From positions 1 through 22,429 of the forward strand of contig CAKTKT010000029.1 of NCBI GenBank assembly GCA_934572325.1: DNA of 22,429 nt. Reading direction: 5' to 3'. Shown piece after piece: positions 7,864-14,960 of the stretch. The translations under genes and the position numbers were made by a program. Each line of letters begins with the position of its first letter. Within the stretch, counting starts at the first letter, position 1. The notes below the pieces were generated by a model that was not told the origin of the DNA, made no database searches, and worked only from the letters and a program-made list of their open reading frames with translations. This stretch comes from an uncultured Oscillospiraceae bacterium (GTDB taxonomy: Bacteria; Bacillota; Clostridia; Oscillospirales; Oscillospiraceae).

Positions 7864-8787
7864 ATGAACGAAACGCTTGAATTTCTGCGCAGTGAGGGAA
7901 TAGAGGAGACAACGCTCACGCATCTCGAAGGCTTCCGCCGCCAGTACCCTGTGAACGAGGCGCAGGCGTACCGCGTGCCGCACCCGAAGTACAGATACTA
8001 CGGCGCGGAGGTATGGCGCAAGGCGCTTGCGGGGCTGCTGGCAGGGGAGAACCTGCTGCTCGTCGGACCGAAGGCGACGGGCAAAAACGTGCTCGCGGAA
8101 AACCTCGCCGCCGTGTTCGCCCGTCCGCAGTGGGACATCTCGTTTTATCTTAACACCGACGCCGCATCCCTCATCGGCGCGGACACGTTCAAAAACGGCG
8201 AGGTGTCGCTCCGCCGCGGTCCTATCTATCAGTGCGCCGCCGAGGGCGGCTTCGGCGTGCTCGACGAGATAAACATGGCGAAAAACGAATCCCTTTCCGT
8301 GCTGCACGCCACGCTCGACTTCCGCCGTATAATCGACGTGCCAGGCTATGACCGCATCGAGCTTGCCCCGTGCACACGCTTCATCGCCACGATGAACTAC
8401 GGCTACGCTGGAACAAGAGAGATTAACGAGGCGCTCGCCTCGCGCTTTATGGTCATCAATATGCCGATAATCTCCGCGGAAAACCTTGAAAAGCTCATGC
8501 TCGCGCAGTTTCCGACACTCCGGCAGGAGTATGCCCGCCAGCTTGCGGAGCTGTTTCAGGAGCTTCGCGTCAAGTGCGACAGTTCCGAGATCTCCACAAA
8601 GGCGCTCGACCTGCGCGGGCTGCTCGCCGCGGTCGGTCTGACGCGGCAGGGGCTGACGCTCGATGAGGCGCTGGAGATGGGCATCGTCAACAAGAGCTTT
8701 GACGACTTCGAGCGCCAGCTCGTGTCCGACGTTATCACCGCGCGCATCCCGTCGGAGCTGGACGAGAGCAAGCTGTTTGATGAATAA
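7864..8787 (+). CDS. MoxR-type AAA+ ATPase (AAA_5)
   Basis: A 307-residue AAA+ protein of the MoxR/NorQ/CbbQ kind. Walker A is GPKATGKN (residues 68-75), Walker B is VLDEINMA (132-139), sensor 1 is TMN (176-178), and an arginine in ASRF (191-195) fits the arginine-finger position. Known MoxR ATPases act as chaperone-like motors that remodel or activate a protein client, usually with a von Willebrand A partner. Here the VWA gene follows with its ATG overlapping this gene's TAA by one base, so the two are translationally coupled. No recognisable client (nitric oxide reductase, Rubisco, methanol dehydrogenase) is nearby, so the target is unknown. AAGGGG 8 nt upstream sets the start. Confidence 0.93.
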   Translation: MNETLEFLRSEGIEETTLTHLEGFRRQYPVNEAQAYRVPHPKYRYYGAEVWRKALAGLLAGENLLLVGPKATGKNVLAENLAAVFARPQWDISFYLNTDAASLIGADTFKNGEVSLRRGPIYQCAAEGGFGVLDEINMAKNESLSVLHATLDFRRIIDVPGYDRIELAPCTRFIATMNYGYAGTREINEALASRFMVINMPIISAENLEKLMLAQFPTLRQEYARQLAELFQELRVKCDSSEISTKALDLRGLLAAVGLTRQGLTLDEALEMGIVNKSFDDFERQLVSDVITARIPSELDESKLFDE

Positions 8788-10502
8788 TGGTCACTATATC
8801 TGAGCTTCAAAAGAAGCGCGCTTTAAACATTGTATGGAACTGCGCGGGAAGCTATGATTTTCAGCCGGATTTTAAAGCATACGACAGCGAAGGCAACGCC
8901 GACCTCTACTGGAACTGTATTATCGGCGCGGCGAGGAAGCACTACGACTACGCCCAGTTTGCGCCGCTGTTTCGCGCGTTTGAGCAGTATGAGGAGTCGG
9001 ACGAGTACGAGGGGCTTTTCTGGCTGGGGCTTGAAAACAGCGTATACCGGCTTGAGCTGCCGCAGCGCCCCGCGCTCGCCGGGCTGCGGATAAAATATGC
9101 CCGCGCCGCCGTGAAAAGCTTTGCCGGACACGACGACTATCATCTCTATGAGGCGCTCAGCCTCGCGCATTTCATGCGCGTGCTCGGCGAAGAGCCGGAG
9201 CTGAACGGCTACGACCGAAAGCTGCTGGACGAGCTGGAGTTCACGCCGGACATGACAACGGAGGAGATCGTCGCGCGCACAAAGCAGCTCTTTGAGCGCT
9301 GGTTTCAGATAAGCACGGAGGAGCGCAGGCGCGCCAAGCGCCGCATCATAACACCTGCGCTGCACAAGCGCGGCAAAAAGCAGGGGAGCGGCGCACTGCG
9401 AAAATTCGGGATAGGCATTGCCGAGCACCCGGAGAACGCCTACGGCGGCTCCGGCGTCGGTCAGCAGCAGGAGGAGCGGCAGCTCAGGACAAAGATGAGC
9501 GAGGCGGAGCTGCGGGAATTTATGGAGACGAAGTTCGGCAAGAGCGCTTTCGCTTCGCGGCAGACGAGCGACATGGAGAAAAGGCTCTGCACCGGCAGCC
9601 ACGCCATGTGCCACCTGCTCTTCACGCGCGGGGAGCGCCCTGACGTATCGAAGATTCAAAACGGATTCGAGGCGCTCTCGCGCCAGCGCGAGGCGGTGCA
9701 GATAGAGAGAAACCGCGCCAGCTATGCCGCGCGGCGGGCGCAGAACCGCCTTTCCATATCAAAGCTCACCGCAAAGATACAAAACTCTGTGCTGCTGCAT
9801 CTCCAGCCCGCGCCCGTCAAGGCAAATTCCGGACGGATAAACGGGCTGCTCGCGTGGCGCGCCGCGATGCTCAACGACGAGAAGGTATTCATCAAAAACG
9901 AGCAGGACGACATGGGCGAGCTTTCCGTTGACATACTGCTCGACGCCTCGACCTCACAGAAGGGGCGGCAGGAGGCGGTCTCCGCGCAGGGGTTCATGAT
10001 AGCCGAGAGCCTGACCGCCTGCGGCATACCCTGCCGCGTGATGTCGTTTTGCTCCATGACGGGGTACACGATCGTGCGCATCTTCCGCGATTACGATAAG
10101 CCGCAGGACAACCGCCGAATATTCGAGTATGTCTCCAACGGCTGCAACCGTGACGGGCTTGCGATCTCGGCGGCGCATTATCTCATGAACTCGTCCTCGT
10201 ATGAGCACAAGCTGCTCATTGTCCTCTCCGACGTCAAGCCGAACGACGTGATGAAGATACCGTCGAAAACCGGCGGCGAGCCGGAAGCCTATGAACAGGA
10301 TGCGGGCGTCACGGACTGCGCGCTTGAGGTGCGCCGCGCACGGGCGGACGGCATATCCGTGGTGTGCGTGTTCACGGGCGACGATGAGGATCTGCCCTCG
10401 GCAAAGACCGTGTACGGGCGCGACTTCGCGCGTATCCAGTCGCTGGATATGCTCGCGGACACGGTGGGAAGGCTCATCCAAAACCAGATAAAAAATCTAT
10501 AA
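8787..10502 (+). CDS. VWA domain protein, NorD/CobT-like partner of the MoxR ATPase
   Basis: A 571-residue protein. The first ~330 residues are charged and largely helical with no familiar domain; they include basic runs such as RRRAKRRI and KRGKKQG. The C-terminal third is a von Willebrand A fold: VDILLDASTSQKGRQEAV carries the MIDAS motif D-x-S-x-S beginning at Asp386, CNRDGLAISAAHYL resembles the DG-A segment of NorD/CobT VWA domains, and LLIVLSDVKPNDV supplies the later Asp. The MIDAS appears able to bind metal. There is no Shine-Dalgarno sequence; the ATG overlaps the moxR stop (TAATG), giving coupled translation. By analogy with NorQ-NorD and MoxR-VWA pairs it probably links the ATPase to a client protein, which is unidentified. 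Confidence 0.88.
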   Translation: MVTISELQKKRALNIVWNCAGSYDFQPDFKAYDSEGNADLYWNCIIGAARKHYDYAQFAPLFRAFEQYEESDEYEGLFWLGLENSVYRLELPQRPALAGLRIKYARAAVKSFAGHDDYHLYEALSLAHFMRVLGEEPELNGYDRKLLDELEFTPDMTTEEIVARTKQLFERWFQISTEERRRAKRRIITPALHKRGKKQGSGALRKFGIGIAEHPENAYGGSGVGQQQEERQLRTKMSEAELREFMETKFGKSAFASRQTSDMEKRLCTGSHAMCHLLFTRGERPDVSKIQNGFEALSRQREAVQIERNRASYAARRAQNRLSISKLTAKIQNSVLLHLQPAPVKANSGRINGLLAWRAAMLNDEKVFIKNEQDDMGELSVDILLDASTSQKGRQEAVSAQGFMIAESLTACGIPCRVMSFCSMTGYTIVRIFRDYDKPQDNRRIFEYVSNGCNRDGLAISAAHYLMNSSSYEHKLLIVLSDVKPNDVMKIPSKTGGEPEAYEQDAGVTDCALEVRRARADGISVVCVFTGDDEDLPSAKTVYGRDFARIQSLDMLADTVGRLIQNQIKNL

Positions 10503-10507
10503 AACGA

Positions 10508-10544
10508 AAAAGAGCACCCGGACAAAAAATCCGAGTGCTCTTTT
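10508..10544. terminator. Terminator after the moxR-VWA operon, usable on both strands
   Basis: A 10-bp stem (AAAAGAGCAC / GTGCTCTTTT), a C-A mismatch, then 4 more pairs and a CAAAAAA loop. The stem starts six bases after the VWA stop codon and ends in TTTT. It is 47 bases from the 3' end of the convergent phosphofructokinase gene and its A/T-rich foot gives U-runs on either strand. Confidence 0.9.
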
Positions 10545-10590
10545 GCGTATCACTCTGCGGCGTACAGCGCCCCCGCCGCGCTTGCCGTTT

Positions 10591-11832
10591 TTACTTTGCG
10601 ACGACCTTCTTGAGGCGGGCGTATCTGGGGAGGGAATTATCGCGGGGAACCTCCGGCTCGCCCTGTATGAGGGGGAGGACATAGTCGATAAATTCATGCT
10701 TGAGCCCGTTTTGCGTCTCGTTTATCCACTCTGCGGGAATTTTCTTTTCGTAGTTTGCCACGGAGGCGAGGGGAACGAGCTTGCACTTGCAGACGTATTT
10801 GCCATCTACCGTCTCGCGCTCAAAGGCGACCATCTTGCCTGTCTCGCCGTTGACCGCCGCCTCGACCGCCGCCTTGCCCGCGCCGTAGGCTTCCTCAATG
10901 TCTGTCATGGAGGCGAGATGTGCGCCGCAGCGCTGTAAGAGGCTCAGCTCGATGCCGCGAACCTTCGCGCCGGTGTGCTCCTTCAGGCGCTGCGCCAGCA
11001 TCACGGCAAGACCGCCGAGCTGGGCGTGACCGAAGCCGTCCGTCGCGGAGGTCTTTGCCTCGGAGACGAAGCTGCCGTCGGCATAGTGGATGCCCTCGGA
11101 CACGGCGACAAGAACCTTGCCGTTTTTCTCATAGACCTCGTCCACATCGCTGATGAACTTGTCCATATCGAAGTCGCACTCCGGGAGGTAGATAAGGTCG
11201 GGACCGGAGCCGAACTCGCTTGCCAGTGCGGCGCTCGCCGCGAGCCAGCCGGCGTGGCGACCCATGATCTCCACCACGGTTATCATCGGGTTATCATAAA
11301 CTCTCGCGTCCTTGTTTATCTCCATGCAGGATGTGGCGATGTACTTCGCCGCGCTTGCAAAGCCGGGGCAGTGATCCGTGCCGAAAAGGTCATTGTCTAT
11401 CGTCTTGGGCACGCCAATCACGCGGCACTCGTAGCCGACGGATTCCATATAGCGGCTGATCTTGTTGCAGGTGTCCATGGAGTCGTTTCCGCCGTTGTAG
11501 AAGAAATATTTCACATCGTACTTCCTGAATATTTCGAGAATACGCTTATAGTCGCTGTCATCGACCTCGGGATCGGCGATCTTGTAGCGGCAGGAGCCAA
11601 GCTCCGAGGACGGGGTGTTCAGCAGAAGCCTGAGCTCCTCGGGATCCTCCTCATCCATGATATAGAGTTTGTCCTCGAGGACGCCCTTTATCCCGTGCGC
11701 CGCGCCGTAGACCTTTGTTATCTCCTCCGCGTCGAGTGCCGCTCTGATAACGCCGTAGGCGCTGGCGTTGATAACTGCGGTCGGTCCGCCGGACTGCCCG
11801 AAAATACACGCTCCGACAAGCTTCTTGCTCAT
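10591..11832 (-). CDS. Pyrophosphate-type 6-phosphofructokinase
   Basis: A 413-residue phosphofructokinase, cytoplasmic, converting fructose 6-phosphate to fructose 1,6-bisphosphate. The nucleotide/PPi loop is CIFGQSGGPTAVIN near the N-terminus. GGNDS (residues 114-118) has Asp117 where ATP-dependent enzymes have Gly, and PKTIDND (142-148) has Lys143 where ATP enzymes have Gly; these two substitutions are the accepted marks of pyrophosphate-dependent enzymes (EC 2.7.1.90). MGRHAGW, binding the sugar phosphate, is present. The length suits the PPi group rather than the ~320-residue ATP enzymes. PPi use makes the step reversible, common in anaerobes. GGAGG 10 nt upstream supports the ATG. It is transcribed away from the aldolase gene across a 152-bp promoter region. 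Confidence 0.93.
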   Translation of the reverse strand: MSKKLVGACIFGQSGGPTAVINASAYGVIRAALDAEEITKVYGAAHGIKGVLEDKLYIMDEEDPEELRLLLNTPSSELGSCRYKIADPEVDDSDYKRILEIFRKYDVKYFFYNGGNDSMDTCNKISRYMESVGYECRVIGVPKTIDNDLFGTDHCPGFASAAKYIATSCMEINKDARVYDNPMITVVEIMGRHAGWLAASAALASEFGSGPDLIYLPECDFDMDKFISDVDEVYEKNGKVLVAVSEGIHYADGSFVSEAKTSATDGFGHAQLGGLAVMLAQRLKEHTGAKVRGIELSLLQRCGAHLASMTDIEEAYGAGKAAVEAAVNGETGKMVAFERETVDGKYVCKCKLVPLASVANYEKKIPAEWINETQNGLKHEFIDYVLPLIQGEPEVPRDNSLPRYARLKKVVAK

Positions 11833-11888
11833 ACTTGTTTTTCCTCCGTCTGCTGTAAAAAATTTTGTTGTTTTGTTAATTGTGCGTA

Positions 11889-11917
11889 TTGATTATATCT
11901 TTGTTTGAGGATATAAT
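11889..11917 (+). promoter_or_regulatory. SigA-type promoter of the aldolase gene
   Basis: TTGATT (11889-11894), 17-bp spacer, perfect TATAAT (11912-11917). Transcription would begin near 11924 and give a leader of about 60 nt. Confidence 0.85.
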
Positions 11918-11936
11918 ATAAATGAAATTTTGTAAA
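11892..11936 (-). promoter_or_regulatory. Candidate promoters of the phosphofructokinase gene
   Basis: Two alternatives are visible on the minus strand: TTTACA (11936-11931), 17 bp, TATCCT (11913-11908), or a perfect TATAAT at 11897-11892 with only a weak -35. Both overlap the plus-strand aldolase promoter, so the two directions probably compete or share regulation. Confidence 0.45.
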
Positions 11937-11955
11937 TGTGCTAATTGTACAAAAT
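11927..11955 (+). repeat. Inverted repeat at the start of the aldolase leader
   Basis: ATTTTGTA (11927-11934) and TACAAAAT (11948-11955) are exact reverse complements separated by 13 bases, right after the predicted transcription start. It could be a repressor operator or a weak AU-rich leader hairpin. No known glycolytic regulator site was recognised. Confidence 0.4.
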
Positions 11956-11984
11956 TATCAAAATGCAAGGGAGATTTATGACAA

Positions 11985-12920
11985 ATGCCACTGGTAACTA
12001 CCAAAGAAATGTTTGAGAAGGCCTATAAGGGCGGCTATGCGATCGGTGCGTTCAATGTGAACAACATGGAGATCGTCCAGGGAATTACCGAGGCCGCGAA
12101 GGAGTGCAGCGCTCCTCTGATTCTTCAGGTCTCCAAGGGCGCTCGCGCTTACGCCAACCATACTTACCTTGTCAAGCTCGTTGAGGCGGCAATAATCGAA
12201 ACCGGTCTGCCCATCGCTCTCCATCTCGACCACGGCAGCGACTTTGAGCTGTGCAAGTCCTGCATCGACGGCGGCTTTACCTCCGTCATGATAGACGCTT
12301 CCTCCCAGCCCTTTGACGAGAATATCGCCATCACCCGCAAGGTCGTTGAGTACGCCCACGATCACGGCGTCGTCGTCGAGGCGGAGCTCGGCACCCTCGC
12401 CGGTATCGAGGATGAGGTTCACGTTTCCGTCGAGGACAGCTCCTACACCCGCCCCGAGGACGTTCAGGAGTTCGTCGAGCGCACAGGGTGCGACTCTCTG
12501 GCAATTGCCATCGGCACTTCTCACGGCGCTTACAAGTTCAAGCCCGGCACCGATCCCCACCTCAGATTCGACATACTTGAGGATGTCGAGCAGCGTCTGC
12601 CCGGCTTTCCGATAGTTCTCCATGGCGCTTCCTCCGTGCCTCAGGAGTTCGTGAAGATAATCAACGAGAACGGCGGCAATATGCCCGGCGCCATCGGCGT
12701 TCCCGAGGATCAGCTCCGCAAGGCAGCCTCCATGGCAGTGTGCAAGATAAATATCGACTCTGACCTCCGCCTCGCCATGACCGCCAGCATCCGCAAGTAC
12801 TTCAACGAGCATCCCGACCACTTTGACCCGCGCCAGTATCTCGCTCCCGCCCGCACCGCAATAAAGGAGATGGTCAAGCACAAGATCATCAACGTCCTCG
12901 GCTGCGACGGCAAGGCCTGA
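11985..12920 (+). CDS. fba: Class II fructose-1,6-bisphosphate aldolase
   Basis: A 311-residue zinc-dependent aldolase that splits fructose 1,6-bisphosphate into dihydroxyacetone phosphate and glyceraldehyde 3-phosphate. ALHLDHGSDFELC gives the catalytic Asp82 and zinc-ligand His83; GTSHGAYKF (His180) and VLHGASSVP (His213) give the other two zinc ligands; VEAELGTLAGIEDE is the conserved active-site loop region. The C-terminal half (KINIDSDLRLAMTASIRKYF) matches the Fba/GatY family. Codons are richer in T-ending forms than in neighbours, as expected for a highly expressed gene. GGGAG ends 11 nt before the ATG; another ATG at 11978 is out of frame. The upstream divergent gene encodes the preceding glycolytic enzyme. 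A tagatose-bisphosphate aldolase role is a less likely alternative. Confidence 0.95.
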   Translation: MPLVTTKEMFEKAYKGGYAIGAFNVNNMEIVQGITEAAKECSAPLILQVSKGARAYANHTYLVKLVEAAIIETGLPIALHLDHGSDFELCKSCIDGGFTSVMIDASSQPFDENIAITRKVVEYAHDHGVVVEAELGTLAGIEDEVHVSVEDSSYTRPEDVQEFVERTGCDSLAIAIGTSHGAYKFKPGTDPHLRFDILEDVEQRLPGFPIVLHGASSVPQEFVKIINENGGNMPGAIGVPEDQLRKAASMAVCKINIDSDLRLAMTASIRKYFNEHPDHFDPRQYLAPARTAIKEMVKHKIINVLGCDGKA

Positions 12921-12944
12921 CGCCTCGGCAATTCTTCGGTAAAC

Positions 12945-12972
12945 TGCACAGGACATAAGACATAAATATAAT
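12945..12972 (+). promoter_or_regulatory. Candidate promoter of the P-type-ATPase-like gene
   Basis: TGCACA (12945-12950), 16-bp spacer and perfect TATAAT (12967-12972), about 40 nt before the ATG at 13012. No convincing terminator for the aldolase transcript is seen in the 91-bp gap, so read-through is also possible. Confidence 0.5.
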
Positions 12973-13011
12973 ACAATAAAGCAAACGATATAAGCGGGAG
13001 GGGAGTAGGAT

Positions 13012-14664
13012 ATGCGTCGATCTGACCACGCCGACCATGCGCGGCATACCGGCGGCAGGGAAGCCGGCACATATGATACCGTCCTCATCATCAGGCTCAT
13101 CATCGCCTCCGTCATTTTCGCGGCGTCGCTCATAATCGACACGCTGCCGGATATCGCCGGTACGCTGATGCTGATAGCTGCGGCAGCCGTCGCGGGGTAC
13201 GACATTGTCCTCGACGCGCTGCAATGCATATCCGAAAGGGACTTTTTCTCCACCCCGCTTATCGTCGTGAGCGTGACGGTGCTGTCCTATATCATCGGCT
13301 ATGACTATGAGGGGGCGGCACTTGTCATACTCTATCAGATAGGGCTTCTGCTGATAGCCTACGCCGAGGAGCGCACGCGCCGCTCCGCGCTGGAGCTGCT
13401 TCAATATCAGGACGAGTCCACCGTCAACCGCATTACGGAGCTTATACTGCGCGACGGCGCAGGCTCGATGAATATCGAGTCCGTCATGGGCGGCAGCGCG
13501 GGCAGGGTGCTCAAGTACGCCGTGATATTCAGCGCGGTTTACGCCGTTGCGCTGCCTCTTATCACAAATTACAGCTTCCGCGTCTCGCTCCATCGCGCGA
13601 TGACCATCATCCTCATCGCAACGCCGATGTCGGTCGTTATCGCCATGCCGCTCACCGGCATAATCGGTATGTGCTTCAGCGCCCGCCACGGCGTCGTGTT
13701 TGACAGCGCCGCCCTTATGGAGGTCACCGCCGACACGGATATTGCCGTTTTTGACAACGCCGGCGTGTTCTGCGACGAAAACCCGAAGCTCACAGGGCTC
13801 TCCTCGGATATGATAGACGACGACACGTTCATCACCTTTGCCGCCCACTCGCTCTACTACTCGAATCAGCCCGTGGCGCGTGCCGTCGCGGGAGTGTACA
13901 CGAAGGATTACCGGCTTGACCTCATACAGAACTTCGTCGATATTCCCGGCTACGGGGTGGAGGTAGACATTGGAAACGCGCACGTCGTCCTCGCCTCGCG
14001 TGAGCTTTTCGTCGGGAGGGGAGTGAAGCTCCCAAACGACAGGGCGGAGGAAGGACAGGCGTTCTTCATGACCGTTGCGGGGCGCTATGTCGGCAAGCTC
14101 ACCATCAGCTCACAGCTCAATATTGAGGCGGACGAGCTTGCGGCAGGGCTTCGTGAAGCCGGTGTGAGCCGCTGCGTCCTTTTGACCGAGGACGGCAACG
14201 CCGAGAGCCGCAGGCTCGCGGAGGAGCTGGATTTCGGCGAGGTCTACAGCGAGTGCGACACGGAAAAGAAGCTGCGCGTGGTCTCCGATCTAAAGACGAG
14301 CGCCAAGGGGGCTGTGCTGTTTGTCTACGCCTCCGGCGTTGAGACGCACAGCGCCGCCGACGTCGATATCCGCATCAGCCGGAGAGGAAAGTACGCCGAC
14401 GTGCTTGTCTCGCCGGAGTATCTGGCAAATCTTCCGTTCGCCGTGCAGATATGCCGCCGTGTACGCGAGATCGCCATCGAAAACGCGGTGTTCGCGTTTG
14501 TTGTGAAAACCATTCTGGTGTTTCTCAGCATTATCGGCTTCTGCAACATCTGGTTTGCCATCTTTATCGACACGGTCGCCGCAGTGGCAACGATACTCAA
14601 CAGCATCCGCGTCACGAGTGAATCGCTCCTGAGCGTTTTCATGTACAAGACCGGTCAGCGATAA
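13012..14664 (+). CDS. Degenerate P-type ATPase-like membrane protein, apparently non-catalytic
   Basis: A 550-residue protein that aligns by eye with heavy-metal (P1B) P-type ATPases but has lost their working parts. About four hydrophobic segments (residues 23-118) precede AEERTRRSALELLQ, which in P1B pumps leads into the actuator domain; only ~40 residues follow before the next membrane pair (168-225), where ~110 residues with TGES would be expected. The CPC ion motif reads ATPMSVV (203-209). The phosphorylation motif DKTGTLT reads DNAGVFC (248-254): Asp248 stays, Lys and both Thr are gone. The HP motif is QP (286-287), TGDN is TEDGN (392-396), GDGIND is VYASGVE (438-444). The two C-terminal spans remain. 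The frame is open throughout with normal coding character, so a selected pseudoenzyme is more likely than a decaying gene. GGGAGGGGAG upstream fixes the start. Confidence 0.85.
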   Translation: MRRSDHADHARHTGGREAGTYDTVLIIRLIIASVIFAASLIIDTLPDIAGTLMLIAAAAVAGYDIVLDALQCISERDFFSTPLIVVSVTVLSYIIGYDYEGAALVILYQIGLLLIAYAEERTRRSALELLQYQDESTVNRITELILRDGAGSMNIESVMGGSAGRVLKYAVIFSAVYAVALPLITNYSFRVSLHRAMTIILIATPMSVVIAMPLTGIIGMCFSARHGVVFDSAALMEVTADTDIAVFDNAGVFCDENPKLTGLSSDMIDDDTFITFAAHSLYYSNQPVARAVAGVYTKDYRLDLIQNFVDIPGYGVEVDIGNAHVVLASRELFVGRGVKLPNDRAEEGQAFFMTVAGRYVGKLTISSQLNIEADELAAGLREAGVSRCVLLTEDGNAESRRLAEELDFGEVYSECDTEKKLRVVSDLKTSAKGAVLFVYASGVETHSAADVDIRISRRGKYADVLVSPEYLANLPFAVQICRRVREIAIENAVFAFVVKTILVFLSIIGFCNIWFAIFIDTVAAVATILNSIRVTSESLLSVFMYKTGQR

Positions 14665-14688
14665 AAGTTACAGCATAATTACAGTAAA

Positions 14689-14721
14689 CCGTCCGGAGCT
14701 ATGCAAGATAGCTTCGGGCGG
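14689..14721 (+). terminator. Terminator after the P-type-ATPase-like gene
   Basis: A 14-bp stem (CCGTCCGGAGCTAT / ATAGCTTCGGGCGG, two G-U pairs) with a GCAAG loop, followed by CTTTCGTGT. It starts 24 bases after the stop codon. The U-run is short but the stem is strong. Confidence 0.7.
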
Positions 14722-14859
14722 CTTTCGTGTACGGGTGCGGCTTTCCATGTCCGGTCGGCAGCGGAGGAGCGGTTATCTCTCCGGTGCGGGAAAACGCTTG
14801 ACATAATTACGGCAGCGCATACGCAACTTCGCATAATATCAATTTAACGAAGTTTGCAC

Positions 14860-14888
14860 TTGATTTTTTAATATGGTTGACATATAAT
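14860..14888 (+). promoter_or_regulatory. SigA-type promoter of the tyrosine recombinase gene
   Basis: TTGATT (14860-14865), 17-bp spacer and perfect TATAAT (14883-14888). Start near 14895, leader about 65 nt. A TTGACA at 14877-14882 overlaps the spacer but has no good -10 partner. Confidence 0.8.
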
Positions 14889-14960
14889 TATGCTTGTAAT
14901 TATGTCTTGTGCAGCCAAGCCTATTTTACGGCGCTATCACATATCTCTCGGAGGTTTATT

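Larger units (their letters stand above)
14674..14906. repeat. Four copies of CATAATTA around the recombinase promoter
   Basis: CATAATTAC occurs at 14674-14682 and 14802-14810 on the plus strand; its complement TAATTATG occurs at 14885-14892 and 14897-14904. The second and last copies extend to an exact 11-bp inverted pair, GACATAATTAC (14800-14810) and GTAATTATGTC (14896-14906), bracketing the recombinase promoter. The two right-hand copies are a direct repeat with a 12-bp period overlapping the -10 region. Confidence 0.6.
14665..14960 (+). other. Intergenic region upstream of the recombinase gene
   Basis: This 296-bp gene-free stretch is the most AT-rich part of the area. It holds the terminator at 14689-14721, an unexplained GC-rich part (14722-14797), four copies of the octamer CATAATTA or its complement, an imperfect inverted repeat (14823-14831 with 14848-14857, pairing with one bulge) and the recombinase promoter at 14860-14888. 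No open frame or tRNA was recognised in it. Confidence 0.7.

Noticed and set aside
11976..13253. Open frame of 425 codons on the minus strand, antisense to the aldolase gene
   Set aside because: Crosses the aldolase gene and the start of the next gene; no plausible product, and aldolase identity is certain.
13012..14664. The P-type-ATPase-like gene as a decaying pseudogene
   Set aside because: 550 codons stay open with normal coding structure, an RBS and a terminator; motif losses are substitutions and a clean domain-sized deletion, without frameshifts or stops.
14722..14797. GC-rich stretch as a possible small structured RNA
   Set aside because: Only short, non-nested complementarities are visible and no known RNA family was recognised.
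14872..14912. Possible dif chromosome-dimer-resolution site next to the xer-like gene
   Set aside because: TTATGTC resembles a XerD half-site, but the left half and 6-bp spacer do not match the Firmicutes dif pattern I recall, and the -10 box explains part of the AT-rich sequence.
14877..14960. Upstream TTG extension of the recombinase gene
   Set aside because: The TTG lies inside the promoter region, before the predicted transcription start, and ATG 14961 has an excellent CGGAGG at 7 nt.
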